This document shows, one piece after another, positions 20,584 through 29,064 of a stretch of DNA of 64,000 nucleotides (its first letter is position 1; the number at the start of each line of letters is the position of its first letter). The DNA comes from an uncultured Spirochaetota bacterium. Lineage in GTDB: Bacteria > Spirochaetota > UBA4802 > UBA5550. Location of the stretch: positions 23,451 to 87,450 of the forward strand of contig CALMRZ010000081.1 of NCBI GenBank assembly GCA_937872225.1, written 5' to 3'. The notes under the pieces were generated by a model, which searched no databases, was not told where the DNA came from, and was given only the letters and a program-made list of their open reading frames with translations. Position numbers and translations under genes: made by a program.

Positions 20584-21504
20584 ATGAATATACCAGAGCG
20601 AGTGATAGACGCCCTCCGGGAGTGGGGGGAGGTCAAAGAATCGGAGCCTCTCAGGCACTACACGACCTATAAAACAGGCGGCCCCGCCGATGCGCTGGTG
20701 CTTCCCCGCGACAATGCATCGGTGCCCCGTATCGTATCCCTGGTGCGCAGTGAAAAACTCCCCCTGACCGTGATAGGGGGCGGTTCAAATCTCCTGGTGA
20801 GCGACCGCGGCATAGAGGGAGTGGTGATGCGCATCTGTGAAGACGGCTCACGACGACCGAAAATGGCCGTTCTTGAAGACGGTACGGTTTACGCCGACGC
20901 CATGGCGGGCAAGGAGAGCCTCATAGAGTTTGTCATTGCGTCCGGATTCGGCGGGATCGAGTTCATGGCGGGCATCCCCGGCTGCATTGGGGGCGGCATC
21001 ATGATGAATGCCGGCACTTTCATGGGGTCCTTTGCCGGGGTCCTCATGGATGTAGATATTGTTGACGGTCGGGGCTCCAGGCGCGTTGTCGCGATAGATT
21101 CATCAATGTCTTCATACCGGCATATGGATATCGGTGATGACGTCATCATCACCGGCGCCCGTTTCAGGTTTCCCGCCGCCGATGACCCTGCCGGCGTCAG
21201 GGCAAAAGTCGAGGAGATACTGGCTGACCGGCGGAACAAGCATCCCCTGGAATATCCTTCCGCGGGGTCCGTGTTCAAGAATCCCCAAGGACATTCGTCC
21301 TGGAAGCTGATCAACGACGCCGGCCTCAAGGGAAAAACCGTCGGCGGGGCCCGCGTTTCCGATCTGCACACGAACTTCATCATCAATGCCGGCAATGCCA
21401 CGTCGGACGATATACGGAACCTGATAGACCTCGTCCGCGAAACGGTATATAATAAATTCGGGATCCGGCTGGAGCCGGAAGTTAAGATGCTCGGCTTGTT
21501 TTAA
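20584..21504 (+). CDS. murB: UDP-N-acetylmuramate dehydrogenase
   Basis: 306 residues; reduces UDP-N-acetylenolpyruvoylglucosamine in peptidoglycan precursor synthesis, FAD-dependent and cytoplasmic. Recognisable pieces are HYTTYKTGGPADALVLP, VIGGGSNLLVSDRGIEGVV (FAD site), EFMAGIPGCIGGGIMMNAGT, RNKHPLEYPSAGSVFKNP and LEPEVKMLG at the end. The YPSAGSVFKNP form and the length place it in the type II MurB group. The next gene starts 4 bp later, so they share a transcript. Confidence 0.97.
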   Translation: MNIPERVIDALREWGEVKESEPLRHYTTYKTGGPADALVLPRDNASVPRIVSLVRSEKLPLTVIGGGSNLLVSDRGIEGVVMRICEDGSRRPKMAVLEDGTVYADAMAGKESLIEFVIASGFGGIEFMAGIPGCIGGGIMMNAGTFMGSFAGVLMDVDIVDGRGSRRVVAIDSSMSSYRHMDIGDDVIITGARFRFPAADDPAGVRAKVEEILADRRNKHPLEYPSAGSVFKNPQGHSSWKLINDAGLKGKTVGGARVSDLHTNFIINAGNATSDDIRNLIDLVRETVYNKFGIRLEPEVKMLGLF

Positions 21505-21507
21505 GCC

Positions 21508-22326
21508 ATGATTGACACCCGCAAAAGCATTTCCGAAACCATATTCTGCGCCCTGGACCTGGAAACGACGGGGACCAATGCCGCTCTGCACATGATTGTC
21601 GAAGTTGGCATCGTGCGCTTTACCATTGACCGGATCATTGAAACCTATGAAAGCCTGGTGAACCCGGGCGTGAAGATACCCGGGGATGTCGCAGCCATTC
21701 ACGGTATCAGTGACGATATGGTGCGGGGTGCGCCTCGCATAACGGACATTCTCGGCGACATATCGCGCGTTATCAGGGATTCGGTCCTCGTTATCCATAA
21801 TCCCGGCTTCGATCTCTCCTTCCTGGGATGGGCCTTCCTGAAAGGAGGGCGCGTTTCGCCGAGGATGGAGGCTGTGGACACGGTCCGCATCGCGCGCCGG
21901 GCATGGCCCGGGCTGAAGAACTACAAGCTGGAAACAATCTGCGAGCACCTGCGGCTGAACATGACACCGCACCGGGCGATACCCGACGCCATGGCGTGCA
22001 TGGAGGTGTTCCGCAGCGCGGTCAGGAAGGAAGACCGCGCGGGCCGCTGGGTGATGGACGACCTTATCGGCTACCATGGAAACCTGATCCGCTTCATCAG
22101 GGTCAAGGGGAAGAGGATTACCGAAAAAGGGAAGGCCCTGATGGGTCTGCGTCTGGGAGCAAAGGCCGAGATCACCTATGAGGACCACTCGGGTTCGGTC
22201 ACCGTCAGGACAATACTGCCCATCGAGTTCATCACTGCCGACGGCGAAGCCTATGTGCTGGCCCACTGTTACCTGAGGGATGACCGGAGATATTTCAATA
22301 TGAGCCGCATAATCGACATCAAGTGA
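21508..22326 (+). CDS. DnaQ-type 3'-5' exonuclease fused to a WYL-like domain
   Basis: 272 residues in two parts. Residues 10-175 form a DEDDh exonuclease: Asp17 and Glu19 in ALDLETTG, Asp102 in VIHNPGFDLSFL, and His155 and Asp160 in PHRAIPDAM. The C-terminal part (about 190-272) has a strand-rich layout ending EAYVLAHCYLRDDRRYFNMSR, which resembles the WYL domain core (Y...A.C..R...R.F...RI). WYL domains sense nucleotides or nucleic-acid ends and are common in DNA-repair and defence regulators. The pairing suggests a single-chain nuclease with its own ligand switch. It sits 4 bp after murB, an odd neighbour. The exonuclease call is firm, the WYL call moderate. Confidence 0.88.
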   Translation: MIDTRKSISETIFCALDLETTGTNAALHMIVEVGIVRFTIDRIIETYESLVNPGVKIPGDVAAIHGISDDMVRGAPRITDILGDISRVIRDSVLVIHNPGFDLSFLGWAFLKGGRVSPRMEAVDTVRIARRAWPGLKNYKLETICEHLRLNMTPHRAIPDAMACMEVFRSAVRKEDRAGRWVMDDLIGYHGNLIRFIRVKGKRITEKGKALMGLRLGAKAEITYEDHSGSVTVRTILPIEFITADGEAYVLAHCYLRDDRRYFNMSRIIDIK

Positions 22327-22369
22327 CGCGACCCGATTCCAGGGATGACCGCCGTCCTCGGGACCCGCG

Positions 22370-24142
22370 TTACCACTTGTTGTAGATGTTGAAGTACAGG
22401 TATCCCTCGTGTCTCTTGGTCGACAGAAGGTAGTCCCATCCGTATTGCAGGTAGAGCTCAAAATGATCGATGATCAGGATGCGCACCGTGGGGCCGCCGA
22501 CCACCGCGAATTGGGCCCCCTTGATGTCGCGCCCCGATCCTTCGAAGAGCGTCATGTCGAAGAAAACGCCGACATACAGAAAGTCCTGGTACACTGATAT
22601 GCGGTATTCATTGGCGATGGAAAGGGCGTTCCGGGAGAAATACGCCCATCTCTGCAGGCCCATGAAATTAAGGCTGCTTACGGATGATTCCTTGTAAAAC
22701 GGCGTATCGCCATAGGCAAACTGATAGGTGATGCCGCCGGAATATATGCTGTGGTCCTTGAATTCATAATCGAAGTTTCCAAGAAGCCGGATGGTATGAA
22801 AATATTTTTCCATGATGTAAAAGTCATATGCCAGGGCAATGTCTTTTTTAAGCCTGTTTTTCCTCAGTTCGTATACTTTTCCGCTTTTTTTACTGAAGTC
22901 GTAAATAAGGCCAACTTCAAGATAGGCGTAGGTGTCAACGTGATTGTCCACCTTGCGTAAAAAGGTCACCATGTCATTGAGCGCCTTTGACTTCTCATAC
23001 GAGTTGCCTCCGAATACGATCTGTGAGGGAAGAAACTGCAGAAAGAAGAAGGGATTCTTTTTACTGTTGAAGATAAAGGCGGATTCAACGCCGACGCCGG
23101 TATATATGTTGAATTTTTTCAACAGGGTTATACCCGGGGCAAGCATGGCGTTCAGCAGGAGAAAGCTGTATTGCCTGAGGCCAAGGTCCGGCCGGGCTGC
23201 CTTGCTCTGATACAGGTCTATTCTCACCAGCGGGGTGAAAACATCCTTGAAGGTCGGCGTGAAGAAATAGTTCAGGTTAAGGTTGAAATATGTTTCACGG
23301 GGTGGCCGGGTGAATTTGCGGTCAAGACCGTACATGAACCCGGCAGAGGTTTCAGCCATGAAAAAATCCCCCTTCGATATCAGCCCGAGATGATAATACT
23401 TCAGATACGGGATAACGCCCTTGTAGTAGTTGATCTTTAAGCCGTAATCGAATTTATTCAGCGTCAATTTTTTACCGGCCGGTCTTTTCCTGTCCGTTCC
23501 GATAGTTTCCGACTCGGTTTTCTTGTCCCTTCCCAGGGTCTTGTCTTCCAGCTCCGGGATATCGCCCCTGGTGAAAATAATTATCAGGTCATACCGGGGG
23601 CTGTACCTGTCGAAGAAAGCGAGTTTCATCTTTCTCATGATTTCGAGGTTGAGGGCCCGGTCAATCTGCACCAGGGATGCGTCGTAATCCTTCACGGGCT
23701 TTAATTGCCATGTGACGTATTTCCATCGCTTGCCTCTTTTTAACTTCTCGATATTCTCTTCAACGGCATAGTAGTTGAAGATCTTGTTCTTGAGCTTGAA
23801 TACGATCTTGAGGTACAGTGTGGTGAAATCATCCATGTTAAGAAATATTATTTTCCCGAGGGCCCCCTCGTCGACATAAATCTTCAGGAACGAATCGGTC
23901 TCTTCAATGAGATATACCTTGACCAGGGTATAGCCCGATCCGCTGTAGAAGGATATTATGGCGTCAGTGACTTCTTTCGAGGTCATCCGTCCGCGTTCAT
24001 ACCGCTCCAGGTTAAGCAGGCTGTACAGCTGGTCTTCGGTGTATATCTTCAGGCCGGATATTTCCAGTGTGCGCTGGTTTGGTAATGATGCATGGGGGAG
24101 ACAGAGGAATATAAGAAGTGATATTGCAGCGCGTTTTGCCAT
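22370..24142 (-). CDS. outer-membrane beta-barrel protein with N-terminal POTRA-like region
   Basis: 590 residues with a signal peptide (MAKRAAISLLIFLCLPHASL). Residues about 25-100 have the alpha/beta pattern of a POTRA domain (ISGLKIYTEDQLYSLLNL ... GYTLVKVYLIEETDSFLKIY), close in style to TpsB/ShlB-type transporters. A linker of about 100 residues follows, then many alternating-hydrophobicity strands to the C-terminus, which ends in an aromatic residue (YLYFNIYNKW) as outer-membrane barrels do. It may export or assemble a protein at the outer membrane, but no TpsA-like substrate is adjacent. The ATG directly follows the stop of the ArsR gene (TAAATG), so it is translationally coupled to that regulator. 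Confidence 0.8.
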   Translation of the reverse strand: MAKRAAISLLIFLCLPHASLPNQRTLEISGLKIYTEDQLYSLLNLERYERGRMTSKEVTDAIISFYSGSGYTLVKVYLIEETDSFLKIYVDEGALGKIIFLNMDDFTTLYLKIVFKLKNKIFNYYAVEENIEKLKRGKRWKYVTWQLKPVKDYDASLVQIDRALNLEIMRKMKLAFFDRYSPRYDLIIIFTRGDIPELEDKTLGRDKKTESETIGTDRKRPAGKKLTLNKFDYGLKINYYKGVIPYLKYYHLGLISKGDFFMAETSAGFMYGLDRKFTRPPRETYFNLNLNYFFTPTFKDVFTPLVRIDLYQSKAARPDLGLRQYSFLLLNAMLAPGITLLKKFNIYTGVGVESAFIFNSKKNPFFFLQFLPSQIVFGGNSYEKSKALNDMVTFLRKVDNHVDTYAYLEVGLIYDFSKKSGKVYELRKNRLKKDIALAYDFYIMEKYFHTIRLLGNFDYEFKDHSIYSGGITYQFAYGDTPFYKESSVSSLNFMGLQRWAYFSRNALSIANEYRISVYQDFLYVGVFFDMTLFEGSGRDIKGAQFAVVGGPTVRILIIDHFELYLQYGWDYLLSTKRHEGYLYFNIYNKW

Positions 24143-24427
24143 TTAACAGAAGTTGTTTTTCAGGGTCTCCATCAGTTTGAGTATATTGTTGTCCTTGATA
24201 GAATAGAACATAAAGTTGGCTTCTTTGCGCCTGTCGATGATGTTGGCTTTCCTGAGAACGGTCAGGTGCTGTGAAATGTTGGATATGGTTGATCCGAACT
24301 GCTGTTCGATTTCACCGACGTTTTTTTCACCTTCCATCAGGAAACAGAGGATCTTCATCCTGATGGGATGGGCTATTGATTTCAATAATTCAGTTACCGT
24401 GTCGACCTGCTGTTCGTTGAATTTCAT
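24143..24427 (-). CDS. ArsR-family winged-helix transcriptional regulator
   Basis: 94 residues, one winged helix-turn-helix. Key stretches are LKSIAHPIRMKILCFLMEGE, NVGEIEQQFGSTISNISQHL (recognition helix) and VLRKANIIDRRKEANFMFYS (wing). The metal-binding ELCVCDL signature of ArsR/SmtB metal sensors is absent; the only Cys residues are Cys28 and the C-terminal one, so the signal is probably not a classic metal site. The gene is first in a two-gene operon with the barrel protein, which it probably controls along with itself. Confidence 0.92.
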   Translation of the reverse strand: MKFNEQQVDTVTELLKSIAHPIRMKILCFLMEGEKNVGEIEQQFGSTISNISQHLTVLRKANIIDRRKEANFMFYSIKDNNILKLMETLKNNFC

Positions 24428-24439
24428 TGGCGTGCCTGT

Positions 24440-24490
24440 ACAAGGAATTTTAGTATTTTACAATCCTCTCATGTACCTTGTGTATGTCAA
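24440..24490 (-). promoter_or_regulatory. possible promoter and operator of the arsR-barrel operon
   Basis: On the minus strand TTGACA (24490-24485) is followed by an inverted repeat ACAAGG/CCTTGT (24481-24476 and 24445-24440) that lies between the -35 and the start codon at 24427. The -10 is unclear. The arrangement would suit autorepression by the ArsR protein. Confidence 0.3.
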
Positions 24491-24565
24491 TAATTTTTCA
24501 TGGACGCGGCGAAATAGCGTGACACCCGTTTATGAAGACCCGCATGGCGTGTTTCCGCCGAATAA

Positions 24566-24868
24566 TTATGCGGATTTTTGATTAATAACGGTAATTATTT
24601 CCGGCGAGAAATAATCTATTATATTCAGCATGATAAGGATTTTTTCCAGTGTCAGAGAAAGGACCAGCTCCAGTTTGCCGCCGTTTCTTTCGATATTCTG
24701 CTTCGCATGGAGCAAAAATCCGATAAATGAGGAATGAATGTTTACCGTTTTACTTAAATCAAAAGTTATTGTTTCAACAGGTTTGACATATTTCAACCGG
24801 TCAACATAAGAAGAAACCTGTTCTATGCTGATGCTTTTGGGGAAATTCCATGATTTATAATCATCCAT
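24566..24868 (-). CDS. STAS-domain protein (anti-sigma factor antagonist-like)
   Basis: 100 residues, one STAS domain. The core reads ITFDLSKTVNIHSSFIGFLL, where the serines correspond to the phosphorylated position of SpoIIAA-type proteins, followed by NGGKLELVLSLTLEKILIML. The strong AAGGAGG ribosome site at 24881-24887 fixes the start at 24868. It is transcribed alone, 138 bp upstream of the ArsR gene on the same strand. A SpoIIE-type phosphatase is encoded at 8.3 kb and could be a partner, but that is inference. Confidence 0.82.
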   Translation of the reverse strand: MDDYKSWNFPKSISIEQVSSYVDRLKYVKPVETITFDLSKTVNIHSSFIGFLLHAKQNIERNGGKLELVLSLTLEKILIMLNIIDYFSPEIITVINQKSA

Positions 24869-25225
24869 GATTAACGATCCCTCCTTGGGGGGGGAATTTT
24901 TATTTCCATGTAATTATATCGACATAATTCATTAAATGCATTAGCAAAATGATTGGAATTAAGGGTGCTTATTAAGTATTTACTACCTATACATTCCAGT
25001 GAATTATGACAAAAAATCAAGTTGTGTGCATTATTATAATTTCATTATATACCGTTTGGAGAAAAAAGTTTAGATGAATTGACCGGCCTGACTAATCGTT
25101 GTTATATTCTTTTTGCTGATTGTTGCTCTTGCGGGATAAAATTGCTTGAAAAAAGCCTGTTTCTCGCGACAGTGGTAACATTTTATTATAAATGTCTGCA
25201 GGGCCCATTAATAAGATATATAAAA

Positions 25226-26953
25226 ATGTACACATATTTAAAAAAGAAAGAACTCCACGGACCATCGTTAAAGGCTGATATGGCCCAGCTGAAAAAGCTC
25301 TTTATCATGCCTGATTCTCCTGACAAGTTTCTCGAATTCGGTACCGAACTGCTGGACCTGATCCATAATTTTTTCAAGGAGAAAGGCGGGATCCACAGCG
25401 AAATCCCCCTGTCGGAGCTGGAAAAAATTTTTTCCAATGTGAACATCCCCAAACGTCCTCAGCTTTTAAAGGATGTCCTCCTGGAAATAAAGAAGAAAAT
25501 CATCGCGCACTCGGTAAAGGTCGGCAACCCGTATTATATCGGCCACATGACCAGCGCGATACCGTATTTCATGATACTCCTGGAAATGATCATCGCGGCC
25601 CTGAACCAGAACCAGGTGAAGATCGAATCGGCCAAAGCGTCATCCTTCGTGGAAAGGGAACTCATCGGCTGGATGCACCGGCTGGTGTATAATAAAAATG
25701 CCAGCTTCTACAAAACCAACATTCAGCGGTGGGAGGTAGCCCTGGGCAATGTCACCACCGACGGGACCATGGCGAACCTGACCGCCCTTCTTGTCGCACG
25801 GAACAAGGCCTTCCGGCCGGACGGTGATTTCCCCGGCATCCGGGTAGCCGGTTTGCATGAGGCCTTTCTCCACTACGGATACCGGAGGGCGGTCATCCTT
25901 GTTTCAAAAAGGGGCCATTATTCCATTGACAAGGTCGCCCGCACTATCGGCATCGGCAACGACAATGTCATCAAGATCCCGGTCAACTCGAAGAACAAGG
26001 TGGACATCATCGAGCTCGGAAGGATATGCAGGCAGATCAGGGACCACAATGAACGCGGGCAGGACCGCATCAAGATCATGGCGATAGTCGGCATAGCCGG
26101 TACCACGGAAACCGGGAACATCGACAACCTGCAGGAAATAAGGACCATTGCCGACGAGTGCGGAGCCCATTTTCACGTTGATGCCGCCTGGGGAGGTTCG
26201 GTGCTGATAATCGACCAGCTCCGCTATTTTTTCAACGGGATACAGGAGTCCGACTCCGTCACTGTCGATGCGCACAAGCTGCTTTATTCGCCGGCGTCCA
26301 TGGGCATGGTTCTTTTTAAAAACGAAACCGACCTCGATTACCTGAAGCATTTCTCAAACTATATCATACGGCAGGATTCGGTGGACCTCGGGAGATTTAC
26401 CGTGGAAGGCTCCCGGCCCTTTGCCGCCCTGAAGCCGTGGGCGACCTTCAAGATACTGGGGACCGACGGGTTCAGGCTCCTTTTCGAGCATGCCTTTGAG
26501 TTGACCTCGGTCCTCCGAGGGCTGGTGGAGATGCACTGCAATTTTGAGCCGATGAACCAGCCCGAGCTGTTCATCTTCAATTACCGGTTCGTCCCGAAAG
26601 AGGTCCAGGAAAAGATTGAAAAGCTCATGATGAAGATAAGCAGCGTGCGGCAGGACCTGCCGGAGCACCAGATACAGAATAAATGGCTCCGCCGCCTCCA
26701 CAACATCAACAGCGTCCTCAACGAGTTGAACATCGAACTCCATAAAGAGCTGCGGGAAGACGATAACACCTTCGTGTCGAGGACCATGCTCGATTCGCCC
26801 ATTTATTACTACCAGGATATCGTCGTCCTCAGGGCCATTACCATCAATCCCCTGACCACGCCTGAAATACTGAAGGAAATCATTGAACTCCAGAATACCC
26901 TCGGCAAGAAAATCTACAAAGCCCAGTTTGAAAGCCGCCTTGAGAAACTTTAA
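25226..26953 (+). CDS. panP: pyridoxal-dependent aspartate 1-decarboxylase-like (group II decarboxylase)
   Basis: About 575 residues. Group II PLP decarboxylase fold: GNPYYIGHMTSAIPYFMILL and LVYNKNASFY resemble the PanP family. VGIAGTTETGNIDNLQEI and HFHVDAAWGGSVL bind the cofactor, and SVTVDAHKLLY carries the Schiff-base Lys351. PanP makes beta-alanine from aspartate for pantothenate synthesis where PanD is absent. Glutamate or tyrosine decarboxylases of the same fold are the alternative, so the symbol is tentative. The C-terminal 130 residues are helical and charged. The frame is open from a TTG at 25079, but the extra 49 Cys-rich residues do not resemble the family, so ATG 25226 is preferred. 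It overlaps the next gene. Confidence 0.82.
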   Translation: MYTYLKKKELHGPSLKADMAQLKKLFIMPDSPDKFLEFGTELLDLIHNFFKEKGGIHSEIPLSELEKIFSNVNIPKRPQLLKDVLLEIKKKIIAHSVKVGNPYYIGHMTSAIPYFMILLEMIIAALNQNQVKIESAKASSFVERELIGWMHRLVYNKNASFYKTNIQRWEVALGNVTTDGTMANLTALLVARNKAFRPDGDFPGIRVAGLHEAFLHYGYRRAVILVSKRGHYSIDKVARTIGIGNDNVIKIPVNSKNKVDIIELGRICRQIRDHNERGQDRIKIMAIVGIAGTTETGNIDNLQEIRTIADECGAHFHVDAAWGGSVLIIDQLRYFFNGIQESDSVTVDAHKLLYSPASMGMVLFKNETDLDYLKHFSNYIIRQDSVDLGRFTVEGSRPFAALKPWATFKILGTDGFRLLFEHAFELTSVLRGLVEMHCNFEPMNQPELFIFNYRFVPKEVQEKIEKLMMKISSVRQDLPEHQIQNKWLRRLHNINSVLNELNIELHKELREDDNTFVSRTMLDSPIYYYQDIVVLRAITINPLTTPEILKEIIELQNTLGKKIYKAQFESRLEKL

Positions 26954-27983
26954 CATCATAGTGCTCCTTGCCCTATCGGCGGTCGTGCTGATGCGGCAGC
27001 CTGTCCTCCGTGCCGGAGATAATGCGGATGGGGTTTATTCCGTTGAGACTGGAAAAATCCGCATCTATGCCGGAGACTCCGTCCGGTCTGTTGCCGTTGG
27101 CGGGCCGGTTGACTGGCATTGCCGGGGGGATGGGGGGGTCTATTATGTCACCGTGAAGGCCGCAGGGGGTTCCGGCGTGCCCCATATTGGATTTGTGGAC
27201 CTTCAATCAGGCGATGTGAAGTTTGAGAAAAAGCTCCCGGTCGGCCTTGATGAATATGCGGTAAGGAAGTTCATGGTGAGCGAGGGCATTGCCTATATCC
27301 TTGCAGAACTTAAACTATCGACCGGAACGGAGAGAATCCTTGAAAGGATCAACATTAATTCCATGGCGAGCGACCGGCGCAAGGATGTGCTGGATTTTCA
27401 TGTTGAGGGCCGGGACCTTCTGGTGTTGGCGAAAAGCGGCTCCGACATAGCGTTGACCAATAATGAAATCTCCGTGCCGATAACACTCCCGGGGGAGGGG
27501 GGTCTCAGGATAAGCGCCATAATAGACGGCAGAATGGCCTTTGTCACCAATGGCGATGAAACCGAGATCGCGGATATGCGCTCAGGCAGGGCCCTGTATC
27601 GCTATGCAAACAATAAGGAGTTCCTGACCCCTGAAAGCCACAACATGGTTATCCAGGCAGTCGACAGCAGGGTGTCAGAGCAGGATGACCGGGAAATGAT
27701 ATTCTACAAGGTATTTGTGAATGGCACTGAATCAGGCAGGACCAATTCAGGCCCGGCAAACCTGTTGAGGGAATTCCGTATAAAGGTTAATGCCAATGAA
27801 TATCACCTGGTGAAGCTAGAGCGATGGGTGCTCAATACTGCAAAAGGGAGATATGACCGGGAAAATAATATCCGGCAACCGCAGGTGGAACGCATTTTTA
27901 TACCCATGAACAGAATTGTGAAGATTATGGTAAAATTTGACGGTAAGAAATATCATTTTGACGTGTCACCATTATATAAATAA
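26940..27983 (+). CDS. secreted protein of unknown function
   Basis: About 347 residues from a TTG at 26940; an ATG at 26883 is the alternative. The TTG start gives a clean signal peptide (RNFNIIVLLALSAVVLM ... LRAGDN); the ATG would add 19 basic residues encoded inside the decarboxylase gene. The mature part is rich in short strands (YSVETGKIRIYAGDSVRSVA; VDLQSGDVKFEKKL), suggesting a beta-propeller-like or other all-beta fold, but no family is recognised. It overlaps the end of the PanP-like gene by 14 bp, so they are co-transcribed. Probably periplasmic or outer-membrane associated. Confidence 0.7.
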   Translation: MRNFNIIVLLALSAVVLMRQPVLRAGDNADGVYSVETGKIRIYAGDSVRSVAVGGPVDWHCRGDGGVYYVTVKAAGGSGVPHIGFVDLQSGDVKFEKKLPVGLDEYAVRKFMVSEGIAYILAELKLSTGTERILERININSMASDRRKDVLDFHVEGRDLLVLAKSGSDIALTNNEISVPITLPGEGGLRISAIIDGRMAFVTNGDETEIADMRSGRALYRYANNKEFLTPESHNMVIQAVDSRVSEQDDREMIFYKVFVNGTESGRTNSGPANLLREFRIKVNANEYHLVKLERWVLNTAKGRYDRENNIRQPQVERIFIPMNRIVKIMVKFDGKKYHFDVSPLYK

Positions 27984-28040
27984 ATATGAACATAATTGAC
28001 ATATAGTATAAAGTATATTTTCCCACATATTTGATTCTTA

Positions 28041-28053
28041 TTTGCTCTGACCC
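28041..28053 (+). repeat. TTTGCTCTGACCC dispersed motif, copy 2
   Basis: A shortened copy of the CTCTGACCCC motif, placed 40 bp upstream of the heat-shock promoter in an AT-rich spacer. Confidence 0.5.
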
Positions 28054-28090
28054 TCAACATTCTTTTTTTTGGAAAAATTTTTTGATTATA

Positions 28091-28119
28091 TTGACGAATA
28101 AAATAATTTTTTGTATTTT
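28091..28119 (+). promoter_or_regulatory. promoter of the hsp20 operon
   Basis: TTGACG (28091-28096), a 17-bp spacer and TATTTT (28114-28119), a good housekeeping-type promoter. The predicted transcription start falls at the left arm of the CIRCE element. Confidence 0.75.
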
Positions 28120-28123
28120 ATTG

Positions 28124-28150
28124 TTAGCACTCTATATGGATGAGTGCTAA
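28124..28150. promoter_or_regulatory. CIRCE operator (HrcA binding site)
   Basis: A perfect TTAGCACTC (28124-28132), N9, GAGTGCTAA (28142-28150), extended by TTG and CAA on the outside to 12-bp arms. This is the consensus HrcA operator. It sits right after the -10 box and 28 bp before the first hsp20 start, so binding would block transcription. The hrcA gene itself is not in the window. Confidence 0.96.
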
Positions 28151-28178
28151 CAATAAAATCAAGTAAAGGAGGTGCGCC

Positions 28179-28634
28179 ATGCAATTTGGTATCAAGAAAA
28201 GAGATAATTTCTATGGCTCTGAGATCGATGCATTCAGAAGAAGCATCTCGAGTTTATTTGATGACTTCTTTTCGATCAAGCCGGGTAGCATGTTTGAAAC
28301 AGACTGGGTGCCTACCATGGATGTCCATGAGGATGCGAAGGCTATTTATGTAAAGGCCGAGATTCCCGGAATGGATGAAAAGAATATTGAGGTGAACATT
28401 GAAAATAATTATCTAACCATCAAAGGAGAGAAATCAGAGGAGCGCCACGAAGGAGACGACAAACGTTCCCTGGTTACTGAAAGAAGGTTCGGTTCATTCC
28501 AGAGGACGGTGCGGCTGCCTGAAGGGATCAAGGCCGATAAGGTAAAGGCTGAATTTAAGAACGGGGTATTAAGCATTGATATCCCCAAAGATAAAATAGA
28601 AGAGCCTAAAAAAATTAAAATCAATGTCAAATAA
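28179..28634 (+). CDS. Hsp20 small heat-shock protein 1
   Basis: 151 residues, an ATP-independent holdase chaperone. The alpha-crystallin domain runs from about residue 43 (WVPTMDVHEDAKAIYVKAEI) through PGMDEKNIEVNIENNYLTI and GSFQRTVRLPEGI to NGVLSIDIPK, with a C-terminal KKIKINVK. The N-terminus (RRSISSLFDDFF) is typical of the Hsp20 class. The AAAGGAGGTG ribosome site is strong. First of three tandem hsp20 genes under CIRCE control. Confidence 0.96.
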   Translation: MQFGIKKRDNFYGSEIDAFRRSISSLFDDFFSIKPGSMFETDWVPTMDVHEDAKAIYVKAEIPGMDEKNIEVNIENNYLTIKGEKSEERHEGDDKRSLVTERRFGSFQRTVRLPEGIKADKVKAEFKNGVLSIDIPKDKIEEPKKIKINVK

Positions 28635-28645
28635 GGAGGAAGGTC

Positions 28646-29053
28646 ATGTATACCTATGATATTTTTGATGACATCTTCAATTTAAGAGATACGGTTAATA
28701 ATTTTTTCAACGATTATACCGGCCGGTGGAGAGGCAGGGAGTTTCCCAACATGGAGATATACGAAGGAAAGGACGATCTTGAAATCAGGGCCTTGGTGCC
28801 GGGAATAAAGGCCGCTGACCTGAATATTCACCTGGTCGATAACAATCTCATCATTGAAGGGGAAAAGAAAAATGATTATGCTGATAATCCCTATATCCGC
28901 AGGGAGCGGCAGTTCGGTTCATTTAAAAAATCCTTTACGCTTCCGTACAAGGTTAATGCCGATGCCATAAGCGCGGACCTGATAAACGGCATTCTTCATA
29001 TAAGACTACAGAAAAGCGAAGATGCCAAGCCCAAGAAAATTGAGATTAAATAG
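28646..29053 (+). CDS. Hsp20 small heat-shock protein 2
   Basis: 135 residues, second Hsp20 gene, 11 bp after the first, with its own AAGGAGGAAGG ribosome site. The alpha-crystallin core is FPNMEIYEGKDDLEIRALV ... PGIKAADLNIHLVDNNLIIE ... GSFKKSFTLPYKVNADAI ... NGILHIRLQK. The lengthened N-terminus (YDIFDDIFNLRDTVNNFFND) differs from copy 1, so the three chaperones are divergent paralogues that may form mixed oligomers. Confidence 0.95.
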   Translation: MYTYDIFDDIFNLRDTVNNFFNDYTGRWRGREFPNMEIYEGKDDLEIRALVPGIKAADLNIHLVDNNLIIEGEKKNDYADNPYIRRERQFGSFKKSFTLPYKVNADAISADLINGILHIRLQKSEDAKPKKIEIK

Positions 29054-29064
29054 GAGGCACGGCC

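Noticed and set aside
25079..25225. A TTG start adding 49 residues to the PanP-like decarboxylase
   Set aside because: The extension is Cys-rich, lies in AT-rich DNA and does not match the family N-terminus.
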